Origin: a virus | Length of the DNA stretch: 64,000 nt | Virus record (IMG/VR): IMGVR_UViG_3300025978_000012 | Location: 1 to 64,000 of that record | Strand: one strand, 5' to 3' | In this document: one piece after another, positions 35,811-43,818 of the stretch | Layout: each line of letters opens with the position of its first letter | Numbering within the stretch: position 1 is the first letter of the stretch | The notes under the pieces: model-generated | What the model saw: only the letters and a program-made list of their open reading frames with translations | What the model was told of the DNA's origin: nothing | Databases searched by the model: none | Position numbers and translations under genes: made by a program

Positions 35811-36016
35811 TTCAAATCCTTTTTAATTTTGACCTCGACCGGTTTATGTGAACATCCAAGCACATCAAATTCAGATGTCAATAAGATTGCTCCGCCTATA
35901 ATTATTATAATAATCATGGCCAGAATAAATCCTCCGCGTATTGACAATTTTATTTTTTTTCCACCGGCCTCAATATCTACAACCTCATCTGTAATATCAG
36001 ATTTTTGCTGATCCAT
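35807..36016 (-). CDS. Small single-pass membrane protein
   Basis: A 69-residue protein: charged N-terminus, one transmembrane helix (GGFILAMIIIIIIGGAILL, about 28-47), short Lys-rich tail. It overlaps the SGNH gene start by four bases. In the amidase cluster such proteins are candidate pinholins or holin partners, but one span alone is not diagnostic. Confidence 0.55.
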   Translation of the reverse strand: MDQQKSDITDEVVDIEAGGKKIKLSIRGGFILAMIIIIIIGGAILLTSEFDVLGCSHKPVEVKIKKDLK

Positions 36017-36034
36017 GATTATTCCCTCGCAATG

Positions 36035-36187
36035 TTATCCAATAGAATCAATGCAGCCTTTAATTTTGACACCAAAAATAATGCCACAAACAATCAGAGC
36101 AATAGCGATAAAAATAGCCGATGATATTTTTTTATGCAACATCGCCCAGCCAACAACAGCAACAAAAATCTTTTTAATAGTTTCCAT
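36035..36187 (-). CDS. 50-residue membrane protein
   Basis: METIKKIFVAVVGWAMLHKK followed by a hydrophobic helix (ISSAIFIAIALIVCGIIFGV) and a short basic end. The GGAGA ribosome site is 4 bases before the ATG, and the ATG lies next to the amidase stop. This is the classic spot for a holin or amidase partner. The small size and one or two hydrophobic segments fit a holin, unproven. Confidence 0.6.
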   Translation of the reverse strand: METIKKIFVAVVGWAMLHKKISSAIFIAIALIVCGIIFGVKIKGCIDSIG

Positions 36188-36188
36188 T

Positions 36189-36743
36189 TTATTCTCCTTT
36201 TATTAAATGTTCTGATTCATAATGAAAATTATATCCAGCATTTTTCAACAGTAATTGTAATTTTATCCAATCAAATTCCCCAGGGCAAGGAACTTTAACA
36301 TATTTAGGGCCGGAATATTTAATCGTATTCATGACATGCCCAATGATAGATGTTATTGGATATTTATTTATTAAAAAAACAAGAAACTCAACAGTTGAGT
36401 CATATTGCTCTTCGGTCAGTGCAGTTTTATTGAGCGCATCCGGTTTCAAATGTTCAATTCCAATTGTTACGGCGTCATGCCTACCGGACGACGAATGATA
36501 AACCCAGTTATCAGGATCAATAATTTCATATATTTTCCCATCTCGATCATTGAGATAATGGAATAACGCAATTCCTTTTTTATATTCCTCTTCCCGTTCA
36601 CCAGACAACATCCAATCAATCATACCCTGTGCAGTTGATCCGCCGCCTGTACCATGTATAACAACTTCAGATGGGGCATTTAAACGTTTAAAACCCTCAA
36701 AATATTTTTGACGAATTGACGTAATTTTAATTATTGAATTCAT
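36189..36743 (-). CDS. N-acetylmuramoyl-L-alanine amidase (endolysin)
   Basis: A 184-residue Amidase_2 domain protein. VVIHGTGGGS gives the first zinc His. VYHSSSGRHDAVTIGIEH contains the second conserved region, and IIGHVMN...VPCPGEFDW gives the last His, Cys and the terminal FDW typical of PGRP-like amidases. It cleaves the MurNAc-L-Ala bond of peptidoglycan. There is no signal peptide, so release needs the neighbouring small membrane proteins. No cell-wall-binding domain, as usual for Gram-negative phages. Confidence 0.9.
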   Translation of the reverse strand: MNSIIKITSIRQKYFEGFKRLNAPSEVVIHGTGGGSTAQGMIDWMLSGEREEEYKKGIALFHYLNDRDGKIYEIIDPDNWVYHSSSGRHDAVTIGIEHLKPDALNKTALTEEQYDSTVEFLVFLINKYPITSIIGHVMNTIKYSGPKYVKVPCPGEFDWIKLQLLLKNAGYNFHYESEHLIKGE

Positions 36744-36759
36744 TATTTTATTCCTTTTT

Positions 36760-36939
36760 TTATTTTTTTATTATTTCATTTTCAATACATCCCGCCTGTC
36801 GTAAAAATAATTCTATACACTCTAAATTCATGCACATAATGCTTCCACCTGGACATAATTCTTTGCAGGCGTAGTTACGCAATAATATGTATAAATTTTT
36901 TTGAGGATCGGAAATTTCATATGATTTTTTTTTATCCAT
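36760..36939 (-). CDS. 59-residue cysteine-containing protein
   Basis: Frame from ATG 36939, overlapping the preceding gene's end by 8 bases. Five Cys sit in CKELCPGGSIMC, LEC and AGC, suggestive of metal binding. It lies between a membrane protein and the amidase. Unknown; its packing within the operon supports translation. Confidence 0.5.
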   Translation of the reverse strand: MDKKKSYEISDPQKNLYILLRNYACKELCPGGSIMCMNLECIELFLRQAGCIENEIIKK

Positions 36940-37243
36940 TTTTCTTTATTTTTTTAAAACTTTTTTTGGTGACTATGGCTTCGGCTATCCAAAATTTATT
37001 TTTCTTATCGCAAAAATCAATACATTTATTTACAGCCTCATGATTATCAGTTCTTTCAAAAAGTATTTTAAGATCGCTTTTTATTCCTTTTATCTCATTT
37101 GATAAATTTTCAAAATACTTTAAAGAAAAATTATACATAAAACTAACAAACAACTTCCCACCGAGAACAGCAACCACAATTGAAACAATAATTTTTGTAA
37201 ACACGGTGATTGCGTCTTTATATTGACTGAAAAATTGTTCCAT
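36932..37243 (-). CDS. Membrane protein with coiled coil (holin-like)
   Basis: A 103-residue protein. One N-terminal transmembrane helix (ITVFTKIIVSIVVAVLGGKLFV), then a short amphipathic helix (YFENLSNEIKGIKSDLKILFE) and a polar tail with two Cys. This architecture recalls holin or hemolysin-XhlA-type lysis proteins in reverse order. First of the lysis-type cluster. Assignment tentative. Confidence 0.45.
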   Translation of the reverse strand: MEQFFSQYKDAITVFTKIIVSIVVAVLGGKLFVSFMYNFSLKYFENLSNEIKGIKSDLKILFERTDNHEAVNKCIDFCDKKNKFWIAEAIVTKKSFKKIKKNG

Positions 37244-37294
37244 CTCATTCCCGTCCTCTGTACATTGTATGCCGTAATAAGCAATTTATTTTTC

Positions 37295-38188
37295 TTATAC
37301 ATAAAAATAAGGTGCCTTCGCTTTTGTTGCCAATTGTGTTGATTGATAATGAAGATCAATATAATGAATAAAAACTCCATTTGACCCGCCCGTTATTGTC
37401 GGAAGCGTGGTAACTTCAAGATTCATTAAAATAATTCCATCCGGCTCAAGTAACGCGCTATCAATTTGGCTTCCCGAAGGCGCAGCAGCGGATAATTGAA
37501 CCTCGCTCAATATGTGTTCGTATTGAGGTATTGCCGCTATTGTTGGTGTCGAAACAGATACAAGAATTGTCTTTTCAGCAGGAAAGGTTGCCTGTGAATG
37601 ACTTTTTGCGTAAGTATATATACATGTGCATACAAAATTTCCGCTTATTGCGGTCCCATTATGTGACCAGTGAATATGTAAATATATATCGGTTCCCGGG
37701 ACATAATCATGCGGAATATGAAATCGTATATCAGCTTTTTTGGTCGCTCCGTATAAATATTCACGAACCGACCCGGCTCGATATACTGTGAGTACAGGGG
37801 CATCTCCTCCAGCCGGATCAGTAATAACATTTCCACGCAAATCCTTCCATCCAAACGTAGGAGTAGTGACATCCACCTGGATTCCTTTCCCTGATGTTTT
37901 AGGCAATACAAGATTATTTGTAACAAGTGTATTATATGATGTTAAATCGCTTTGCAAATATACATCAACTTCACTTGTAGGGTTAGTAGTAACATCTGAA
38001 ATATCCTTAACTTCAATAAGTGCTTCCGGTAGACTAAGGGGAGACGGTAAAGAAAATTTATCCGTCGCCCAGTCCTGTAGTATTGCGTTTACCTCTGAGA
38101 GGCTTGAGACTGCTATCCATACATAATAATATGCAGTTAAATATTTAACGTAACAGAGTTTTAAACTTTTCTTTGCCGATACTGTCAT
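37295..38188 (-). CDS. Virion structural protein (tail/head fibre-like)
   Basis: A 297-residue protein right after the portal gene. It is beta-rich, with the C-terminal signature DLHYQSTQLATKAKAPYFY that I associate with many phage structural proteins of unknown role. The middle has FHIPHDYVPGTDIYLHIHWSH, resembling receptor-binding or capsid-fibre modules. Its start is 21 bases after the portal stop, in the same operon. The exact role is not resolvable by eye. Confidence 0.5.
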   Translation of the reverse strand: MTVSAKKSLKLCYVKYLTAYYYVWIAVSSLSEVNAILQDWATDKFSLPSPLSLPEALIEVKDISDVTTNPTSEVDVYLQSDLTSYNTLVTNNLVLPKTSGKGIQVDVTTPTFGWKDLRGNVITDPAGGDAPVLTVYRAGSVREYLYGATKKADIRFHIPHDYVPGTDIYLHIHWSHNGTAISGNFVCTCIYTYAKSHSQATFPAEKTILVSVSTPTIAAIPQYEHILSEVQLSAAAPSGSQIDSALLEPDGIILMNLEVTTLPTITGGSNGVFIHYIDLHYQSTQLATKAKAPYFYV

Positions 38189-38209
38189 TTAAATTACCTC
38201 ATTAAATTT

Positions 38210-39871
38210 CTATATTAATCGAATCGCTTTTTCCATGCCGCCCATAGCATCATCAATCATATTGCCTATTTCTTCATCGTCAAAATTTGTGTCTGAATTT
38301 TCATCTATTTGTCCGCTCTCGCTACCCATCGCAGATTGTCCCGCCGCCATTTGTTCTTTTTGTAAAATATATTGAATATATTGCGGATGTAATACTATGT
38401 CGCCATTAGGAAGAGGAGGCTTGTCGTCTAAGGCTCGGAGTTCATTTAAAGTAGTATTGGTTTCAACTGATTTTTTTCGCAAATCGGCCTCAAAACCCTT
38501 ATCTTCTGTTGATAACCCATTAAATCGAAACATCCATTCTGTTGAAAATGGAAAATTAGATATTTCAAGAAAGTGGATAACCATGTGCCTGAATCCGCCA
38601 AGAATATCTTTTAGCCCGCGCTCTTTTGAAAATAATTGTTTAGCGTCCTGATTTTCTGAAAGTACTGACTGAGCTTGATTTAATCGAAGTCCTATTTCCG
38701 CAGAGTCTACGCCCATAATGGCACATGTCAATGCACCCGTAAACTCCATATATTTCTGATATTCCATATCACGATTATTCGGAAGAAGTTGCAAAACTTT
38801 CGCATCACCATTGAGAAGTGGTATATTCCACTGACCATCCATCGCCTGAAAATTTGACATCCACTCGTCTTGAGCATCTTCAAGCTGTTCTTGCGTATAG
38901 CTCGAATCCTTACCCATAGCGAGTGCTATTTTAGGTATTGATCCGCGAGACAGGCCATTCGAATTAAATGTGAGAGAATTTATAAATGCAACTATTGCAA
39001 GATTTGCTTTTTCAGTTACAGAAAATCCCTGTTTATAAAAACGAATATCGTTTAATTCATTTGATAAATCATATATTAAATCTGTCTCACGAAATGCGGC
39101 GGTTATTCCACCGCCACTTGATCCATATAATAATTCTTGAATATATGAAATTTCTTCTGTAGGTGGGATATTCTCAAGTTTTGCTTTTCGTATTTCGTCA
39201 CTTAATCTATTAAATCCAACACTAATGCCAACACCAATTTGCGACGTACTGCCGTAAAATCCGCCGGGTAATATTGGAAGAATCGTCGCTCCATCAAGCA
39301 CCCATAACGCGGCCGCTTGTCCTTTCCTATCACGTTCTATTTCCCAACAAACTTTATCGATTAATATACGATCCCGAACATATTTTGTCATTAAATCTTT
39401 TAATGCGCCATGTTTCGGCTCTATTCCGGCGTAATCGTCCCGACGAGTTTTCACTAAAAAATTTTCAAGGAATTCTTTTTGTTTTTTTCGTTCAGAATTT
39501 AGGATTTTTTCATCGTCTTTAAGTACAAACTCCCAACCAGGAATATCTTTATTATGGGAAATACCCGAAAATTCCATCATTTGTTGAATGCGAAGGGTTA
39601 TAATTGATCCAACAATTCCATTTCTACGTTCAATAAGACGAAGCAATCTATCAGGAATTTTATCGCGAGGATATACAACGTTATTCCAACTGGTATTATT
39701 CAGCCAGTCATATTGCATACCTTTTGCGACTGTTTTAAATTTACGATCAACATTATTTATAAGGGACCGCGCCTCTTTATATGCCCTGTCATAATCAAGA
39801 GACGCGGTATTAGGGGAATGAGAAGAAAAATTATTATTCTGTTGATTCTTGTTTTTCTTTCGAGACATCAT
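38210..39871 (-). CDS. Portal protein
   Basis: A 553-residue protein. It has the helical and beta mix of phage portals: RLLRLIERRNGIVGSIITLR, a clip/stem region with KDLMTKYVRDRILIDKVCWEIERDRKG, and a C-terminal SAEIGL...RAL-DDKPPL region (LNELRALDDKPPLPNGD). These are typical of SPP1/Mu-type portal families. It forms the dodecameric ring for DNA entry and the terminase docking site. The terminase genes lie upstream on the same strand. Confidence 0.85.
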   Translation of the reverse strand: MMSRKKNKNQQNNNFSSHSPNTASLDYDRAYKEARSLINNVDRKFKTVAKGMQYDWLNNTSWNNVVYPRDKIPDRLLRLIERRNGIVGSIITLRIQQMMEFSGISHNKDIPGWEFVLKDDEKILNSERKKQKEFLENFLVKTRRDDYAGIEPKHGALKDLMTKYVRDRILIDKVCWEIERDRKGQAAALWVLDGATILPILPGGFYGSTSQIGVGISVGFNRLSDEIRKAKLENIPPTEEISYIQELLYGSSGGGITAAFRETDLIYDLSNELNDIRFYKQGFSVTEKANLAIVAFINSLTFNSNGLSRGSIPKIALAMGKDSSYTQEQLEDAQDEWMSNFQAMDGQWNIPLLNGDAKVLQLLPNNRDMEYQKYMEFTGALTCAIMGVDSAEIGLRLNQAQSVLSENQDAKQLFSKERGLKDILGGFRHMVIHFLEISNFPFSTEWMFRFNGLSTEDKGFEADLRKKSVETNTTLNELRALDDKPPLPNGDIVLHPQYIQYILQKEQMAAGQSAMGSESGQIDENSDTNFDDEEIGNMIDDAMGGMEKAIRLI

Positions 39872-40142
39872 TTTCTACTAGTTTGTCAATTTTTTTGGCT
39901 GTCTTTGTAGTAGAAGACTTTTGCCCCTTTGATTCCATATCTTTTAATGATACGGAGTTTATTTGCATATTATCCCCGATTGTAACGCTGTCGTCAAGAA
40001 CATTTTGCGCGATAGCAAGCATTGACCACATAAAGGCGAGTATTTTTGCGGTTCCAACGGTAATCTGAAAAACTTCGTTTTTTTCTTTTGCTTTTTCCTG
40101 TTGTATTTCAAAGGCTAAATCAAAAGCTTCTTTAAATTTCAT
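39834..40142 (-). CDS. Small protein preceding the portal
   Basis: A 102-residue protein. The N-terminal helix is Lys/Glu-rich (MKFKEAFDLAFEIQQEKAKEKNE), then a short hydrophobic segment (TAKILAFMWSMLAIAQNV) and a polar Ser/Lys tail overlapping the portal start by 38 bases. Unknown; its coupling suggests a portal-assembly or membrane-linked helper. Confidence 0.5.
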   Translation of the reverse strand: MKFKEAFDLAFEIQQEKAKEKNEVFQITVGTAKILAFMWSMLAIAQNVLDDSVTIGDNMQINSVSLKDMESKGQKSSTTKTAKKIDKLVENDVSKEKQESTE

Positions 40143-40244
40143 CTATTTTATTCTCCTATTTAAAAATATTTTTTATTTTATAAAAAAATTAAAAATATTG
40201 CAACTAAAAATAAACAAAAAGAATGTATAATTATAGGTTCTATT

Positions 40245-40442
40245 TTAATCTTCGTGATATATTATATATTCATTTATTTGACTTTCAATAAATCCTAATC
40301 CTTGTAAAGCTTGAATGATATGTCGAATAATATTTGGAAGATGTTTATCATGCACTTCATTGTCAAGATTTATTGATTCAGAAATACTTCGTGAAGTCTG
40401 GTCAAACTCATCTTTTAATTTAAGTTCTACTGAAATATCCAT
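40245..40442 (-). CDS. Small unknown protein
   Basis: A 65-residue acidic protein (start MDISVELKLKDEFDQ), helical. It lies in the portal operon, 100 bases upstream of the previous gene; that gap is A/T only, with no recognisable element. No family recognised. Confidence 0.5.
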   Translation of the reverse strand: MDISVELKLKDEFDQTSRSISESINLDNEVHDKHLPNIIRHIIQALQGLGFIESQINEYIIYHED

Positions 40443-40459
40443 TATCTAAATCTCCTTTG

Positions 40460-40810
40460 TTAATTTCTTAAGGCAATATCATAATTTTTTTGTCTCATTG
40501 ATTCATAAACTATAGGATCGCTGATTTTGAGCAGATGAGATTGTTCAAAAAATTTATCAAAAAATGGAACATATTTTAATTCACGGATAAACGATAAAAG
40601 ATTTATTCCTTTTATTGGAACAACATTTGGATTTTTTTCATATGGTATTTTACGTTTTTCTTTAATTTGTAATAATAATGGTAAACCAAGAGTTTTGTCA
40701 TATTCTTTTTGGTCTTTTGCCAAAAGTTCGCGTTTTCCACCAGCATAAGCGATATAATACATTTCATTAAAAAATATTTTAAACATGCCTATTTTTTCGT
40801 AATTTGCCAT
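40460..40810 (-). CDS. Unknown 116-residue protein
   Basis: A mixed alpha/beta protein with many aromatic residues (FKIFFNEMYYIAYAGGKRELLAKD; FIRELKYVPFFDKFFEQS). It may be a small phage assembly factor. It overlaps its upstream neighbour by 22 bases. No motif recognised. Confidence 0.5.
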   Translation of the reverse strand: MANYEKIGMFKIFFNEMYYIAYAGGKRELLAKDQKEYDKTLGLPLLLQIKEKRKIPYEKNPNVVPIKGINLLSFIRELKYVPFFDKFFEQSHLLKISDPIVYESMRQKNYDIALRN

Positions 40811-40977
40811 TTGGGGAATATTCCTTTTTTATCAAAATAATATGCCATAAATTCTGCCGTAATACGATATTTTTTTTCGTTATCTTCAATACGTTTACGA
40901 AGATCGTTATATATATAAAATAAACTAACGATACAACAAAAATTAAATATAATTAAAATTGTAATAATAAATTTCAA
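40789..40977 (-). CDS. Small membrane protein, single span
   Basis: The start is proposed at TTG 40977, with GAGG about 11 bases upstream. The upstream in-frame ATG at 41058 would put the coding region through a strong hairpin (41002-41031). The product begins with a transmembrane helix (FIITILIIFNFCCIVSLFYIY), then a charged tail. Unknown role. Confidence 0.45.
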   Translation of the reverse strand: MKFIITILIIFNFCCIVSLFYIYNDLRKRIEDNEKKYRITAEFMAYYFDKKGIFPKWQITKK

Positions 40978-41001
40978 TTCATTTATCCTCCATAAAATAA
41001 T

Positions 41002-41031
41002 AGACAGGGCATAAAAAACCATGCCCTGTCT
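41002..41031 (-). terminator. Hairpin terminator/attenuator
   Basis: An 11-bp perfect stem, AGACAGGGCAT / ATGCCCTGTCT, with an 8-base loop, followed on the minus strand by ATTATTTTAT. It lies between the coiled-coil gene and the small membrane gene. Weak U-tract, so possibly partial. Confidence 0.65.
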
Positions 41032-41041
41032 GCAATCAATA

Positions 41042-41311
41042 TTACATAATTGAATCATTTACATGGATGCTGTCATAATCCGGCACCGTTTTTTTTACTG
41101 CTATTTTTTTCATTGTTTTAACTTTCTTTCCCGGTTCCGTCTTTGACATAAGAGACTTTGCATTCTGCAAAGCAACGCGGATTGATTTAAGAACTTTTTT
41201 TTCTTCAGACATTTTAATATGTAATTTTTTAATTTCGAATTGCATATTATTAATTTTAGCTTTCTGCCGCATCCTGTCATTCATGAGTTGTTTCACTGAT
41301 TTTTCTGCCAT
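41042..41311 (-). CDS. Basic coiled-coil protein
   Basis: An 89-residue protein with a long Lys-rich helix (KAKINNMQFEIKKLHIKMSEEKKVLKSIRVALQNAK) and a Lys-rich tail. It lies in the small-gene block between terminase and portal. Possibly DNA- or RNA-associated; unknown. Confidence 0.5.
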   Translation of the reverse strand: MAEKSVKQLMNDRMRQKAKINNMQFEIKKLHIKMSEEKKVLKSIRVALQNAKSLMSKTEPGKKVKTMKKIAVKKTVPDYDSIHVNDSIM

Positions 41312-41349
41312 GTTTTTTAACTCTCCTTATATCATTATTTTTTAATGCG

Positions 41350-41976
41350 CTACTCTTTTATTTTTCGTAAAAGGCGGGGTGTTGTTTTTCCGACGGTCAT
41401 TTGAATTGATTCAACACATGCATTTCCCCTGTCAACAAGCTTCATTGCATCTGTGAAAACAGAAGTGCAGGCCATAGCTAATTCCATAGCATCTTTAACT
41501 TTGCTTTGTGCCCTGGTAAACATTCCTGCCGCTCGTTCACCAGACGTTTCCATTGCAATTCCATAATCAAGAATGTTTTTATAATATTTTTTTTGTTCAA
41601 TTTTTTCTTCATTAAGACGTGCAATTTCTTCATTCCGTTCACGCAAGAGGGGTTCATAATGATGTTGAACTTGATTTCGTATCGCGGATACCTCGATTTT
41701 ATTTTGATTCTGTAATCTTTTTATTTCAAGTTGATGATTTTCATTTATTTTTTCAATTTCTTTTTCCTGAGAATTAATCATATTTTTTAAAATTTTATCA
41801 TGATTTTCTTTCAGACGTTCAGTTTCTTTCACATTAGAATCAATCATATTTTTAATAATTAAATCATGATTTTTTTTCATTTCTTCTGCCATAACATAAT
41901 CTTCTTTCCGTTGTCGTTTACGACCCAAAAGAATCGCTTTTTTATGCATAATAATAATTCGATGTATCAACGTCAT
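41350..41976 (-). CDS. Coiled-coil protein with internal repeats
   Basis: A 208-residue protein. Residues 30-100 carry three short repeats of a KENHD-type motif (KKNHDLIIKNMIDS, KENHDKILKNMINS, NENHQLEIKRLQN) in a continuous coiled coil, followed by a helical hydrophobic C-terminus (AMELAMACTSVFTDAMKLV). It may be structural or scaffold-like. No family name assigned. A start at an internal Met (residue 10 or 29) is possible. Confidence 0.5.
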   Translation of the reverse strand: MTLIHRIIIMHKKAILLGRKRQRKEDYVMAEEMKKNHDLIIKNMIDSNVKETERLKENHDKILKNMINSQEKEIEKINENHQLEIKRLQNQNKIEVSAIRNQVQHHYEPLLRERNEEIARLNEEKIEQKKYYKNILDYGIAMETSGERAAGMFTRAQSKVKDAMELAMACTSVFTDAMKLVDRGNACVESIQMTVGKTTPRLLRKIKE

Positions 41977-42008
41977 AAATTTTACCTTATAGAAGATTTA
42001 ACATTTAA

Positions 42009-42152
42009 TTATTTTCCTCTATTTATTATTTTGTTAGCCATAATATTTTTTTGGATTTGCTCTGATGTCAACTTATTTTTAGATTTTAAAATATCAACAA
42101 TAAGAAATACAATTGCAACGACAAAAATTGAAATAGGAATTATAAATCTCAT
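42009..42152 (-). CDS. 47-residue membrane protein
   Basis: MRFIIPISIFVVAIVFLIVD forms one N-terminal transmembrane helix, followed by a basic tail. AAAGGGA lies about 11 bases upstream. It fills the gap between the 208- and 73-residue genes. Its function is unknown; it may be a toxin-like or accessory membrane peptide. Confidence 0.5.
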   Translation of the reverse strand: MRFIIPISIFVVAIVFLIVDILKSKNKLTSEQIQKNIMANKIINRGK

Positions 42153-42169
42153 AAATACACCATCCCTTT

Positions 42170-42391
42170 TTAATTTATTAAAATTTTTTCAAGTTTTTGT
42201 TCTTGATATTCAATATCAAATTCTTCTTCTAATGTTTTATAACATTCATAACAAATTTCATAAAAAAATAAATCATTATAAAATGAAAGTGTTTCAGTAT
42301 TAGTAATTTTAGGGATTATAATCAATTCCATTTTTTTATTGCACTTTTCGCACTGATATCGCATCGAAATATATTTTCTTCTATTTGACAT
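42170..42391 (-). CDS. Small zinc-ribbon protein
   Basis: A 73-residue protein with CEKC near residue 14 and CYEC near 48, a treble-clef or ribbon-like zinc site, and an acidic C-terminal helix. It overlaps the upstream gene by 11 bases. Function unknown. Confidence 0.55.
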   Translation of the reverse strand: MSNRRKYISMRYQCEKCNKKMELIIIPKITNTETLSFYNDLFFYEICYECYKTLEEEFDIEYQEQKLEKILIN

Positions 42392-42692
42392 CGAGTTGTT
42401 CCTTTGTCGGAATATCCGGCAAATTGGCAGGCATCAATGAATAATGAAGCATTCGCATGTTGACGCTAATCTGTTCAAGATTTTCTTTAACAATATTTTT
42501 TATTGACAAAACATAAAGCAAAACAATAAAAATAAAAATTGTATTAATAATTTTCAAATATATTTCAATCGTTGTTTTATTTTTCCTAATGAATAAATCA
42601 GTCTGAACGGCATAATCACGACAGAACATTAAAACCATTTTTTTGTAATATAAAAATAATTTTTTTAGTTCTTCTTTCGTTATAATTTGCAT
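42381..42692 (-). CDS. Membrane protein, single span
   Basis: A 103-residue protein: helical N-terminal part, one transmembrane helix (IINTIFIFIVLLYVLSI, about 48-64), then an amphipathic helix. It is the first gene after the leader that contains an attenuator-like hairpin. Unknown role; one of several small membrane proteins in this block. Confidence 0.5.
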   Translation of the reverse strand: MQIITKEELKKLFLYYKKMVLMFCRDYAVQTDLFIRKNKTTIEIYLKIINTIFIFIVLLYVLSIKNIVKENLEQISVNMRMLHYSLMPANLPDIPTKEQLDVK

Positions 42693-42724
42693 TTATAGTA
42701 CCTTTTTTAATTAATCTGTGAAAA

Positions 42725-42765
42725 AGCAAGAGGGGAGGTATGCCTTCAATACAAAATCTCTTGCT
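42725..42765 (-). terminator. Leader hairpin followed by T-run (attenuator candidate)
   Basis: On the minus strand, AGCAAGAG pairs with CTCTTGCT across a ~25-base loop and is followed by TTTTT. It lies in the leader of the 103-residue membrane gene, about 30 bases before its ATG, so it could attenuate that transcript. Confidence 0.4.
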
Positions 42766-42828
42766 CGGCCGAAACCATTGCCTTTTAATCTTTCACGCTG
42801 GATTTTAACTACAAATAAACTTAAAAAA

Positions 42829-42857
42829 ACATTATTTATAAAACATAATCTTGTCAA
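42829..42857 (-). promoter_or_regulatory. Putative promoter of the small-gene/portal block
   Basis: Minus-strand TTGACA (42857-42852), 17 bases, TAATGT (42834-42829). It lies downstream of rfbA and overlaps the edge of a large hairpin. Confidence 0.5.
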
Positions 42858-42906
42858 TAACTTTTATTATTTTTTTTTAAATTTTAAAAAAAATAATAAA
42901 AGTTAT
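42857..42906. terminator. Long A/T hairpin after rfbA
   Basis: Arms ataacttttattatttttt and aaaaaataataaaagttat pair almost perfectly over about 20 bp. On both strands a T-rich arm is present. It can serve as a bidirectional terminator closing the terminase-rfbA transcript. Confidence 0.6.
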
Positions 42907-42939
42907 ATTAAACTAACTTATCTATTTTTTTAAAAAAAA

Positions 42940-43818
42940 TTATATTTTTTCTAACTCTAATGTTTTCAACAGGTATTCCCCGTAGCCCGATTTTCTGAGC
43001 GGCTCCGCGATGCCGCGAAGCTGTTCGCCGGTGATATACCCCATTTTGTACGCTATCTCTTCCACGCATGATATTTTAAGTCCCTGCCGGTCCTCGATCG
43101 CCTTGACGAAGAGCGCGGCGTCGATCATGGAGTCATGAGTGCCGGTGTCGAGCCAGGCGAACCCCCGGCCCATAATTTTCACCCGAAGTTTCCGGGCCGC
43201 TAGGTAGTGATTGTTGACCGCTGTTATCTCCAGTTCCCCCCGCGCCGAGGGCTTGATCGATTTGGCCACACGCACGATATCGTTGTCGTAAAAATAGAGC
43301 CCCACCACGGCGAAATTAGATTTTGGTTTGGCCGGTTTTTCCTCGATGGAAAGGACGTTACCGGCTTCGTCGAAATCGACCACGCCATATCGATTTGGAT
43401 CGTTTACATAATACCCAAAAACGGTCGCTCCCGAATCGGACAAGACGGCTTCCTTCAGCAATTCAGTGATGTCGTGGCCGTAGAAGATGTTGTCTCCCAG
43501 GATAAGACACACGCGGTCGCCTCCGATAAAGTCCTCGCCCACCAGGAATGCATCGGCTAGGCCGCGTGGGAAATCCTGAACCATATACGACAGGGAAATG
43601 CCCAGTTGGCCGCCGTCCCCCAGAATCTCCTTGAAATGGGGCAGATCGACCGGGGTTGATATAATCAGAATATCACGGATGCCTGCCAGCATGAGTGTGG
43701 AGAGGGGGTAATAAATCATGGGCTTGTCATATATCGGCAAAAGTTGTTTGCATACCACACGAGTAATAGGGTAAAGCCGAGTGCCGAAGCCCCCGGCTAA
43801 AATTATTCCTTTTAACAT
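42940..43818 (-). CDS. rfbA: Glucose-1-phosphate thymidylyltransferase
   Basis: A full-length 292-residue enzyme making dTDP-glucose from dTTP and glucose-1-phosphate. Signature [20 protein letters not shown] at residues 9-28, then [46 protein letters not shown] and [13 protein letters not shown] are all intact, so it should be active. The gene is much richer in G+C than its neighbours (43141-43200 has 40 G/C of 60), indicating recent capture from a bacterial chromosome. The start overlaps the terminase stop (TAATG). Its last codons are AT-rich, consistent with a seam to phage sequence. Likely feeds sugar donors to the phage glycosyltransferases. Confidence 0.95.
   Translation of the reverse strand: MLKGIILAGGFGTRLYPITRVVCKQLLPIYDKPMIYYPLSTLMLAGIRDILIISTPVDLPHFKEILGDGGQLGISLSYMVQDFPRGLADAFLVGEDFIGGDRVCLILGDNIFYGHDITELLKEAVLSDSGATVFGYYVNDPNRYGVVDFDEAGNVLSIEEKPAKPKSNFAVVGLYFYDNDIVRVAKSIKPSARGELEITAVNNHYLAARKLRVKIMGRGFAWLDTGTHDSMIDAALFVKAIEDRQGLKISCVEEIAYKMGYITGEQLRGIAEPLRKSGYGEYLLKTLELEKI

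Noticed and set aside
40978-41058. Upstream extension of the small membrane gene to ATG 41058
   Set aside because: It reads through a strong hairpin terminator and yields unlikely residues before the transmembrane helix.
42718-42933. Plus-strand ORF over the rfbA-downstream hairpins
   Set aside because: It is composed of hairpin arms and low-complexity A/T; no ribosome site or family features.
43207-43560. Plus-strand ORF inside rfbA
   Set aside because: Antisense frame of a GC-rich, fully conserved enzyme gene.
42940-43818. rfbA as assembly contamination
   Set aside because: The TAATG overlap with the terminase and the AT-rich last codons join it smoothly to phage sequence; still worth read-level confirmation.
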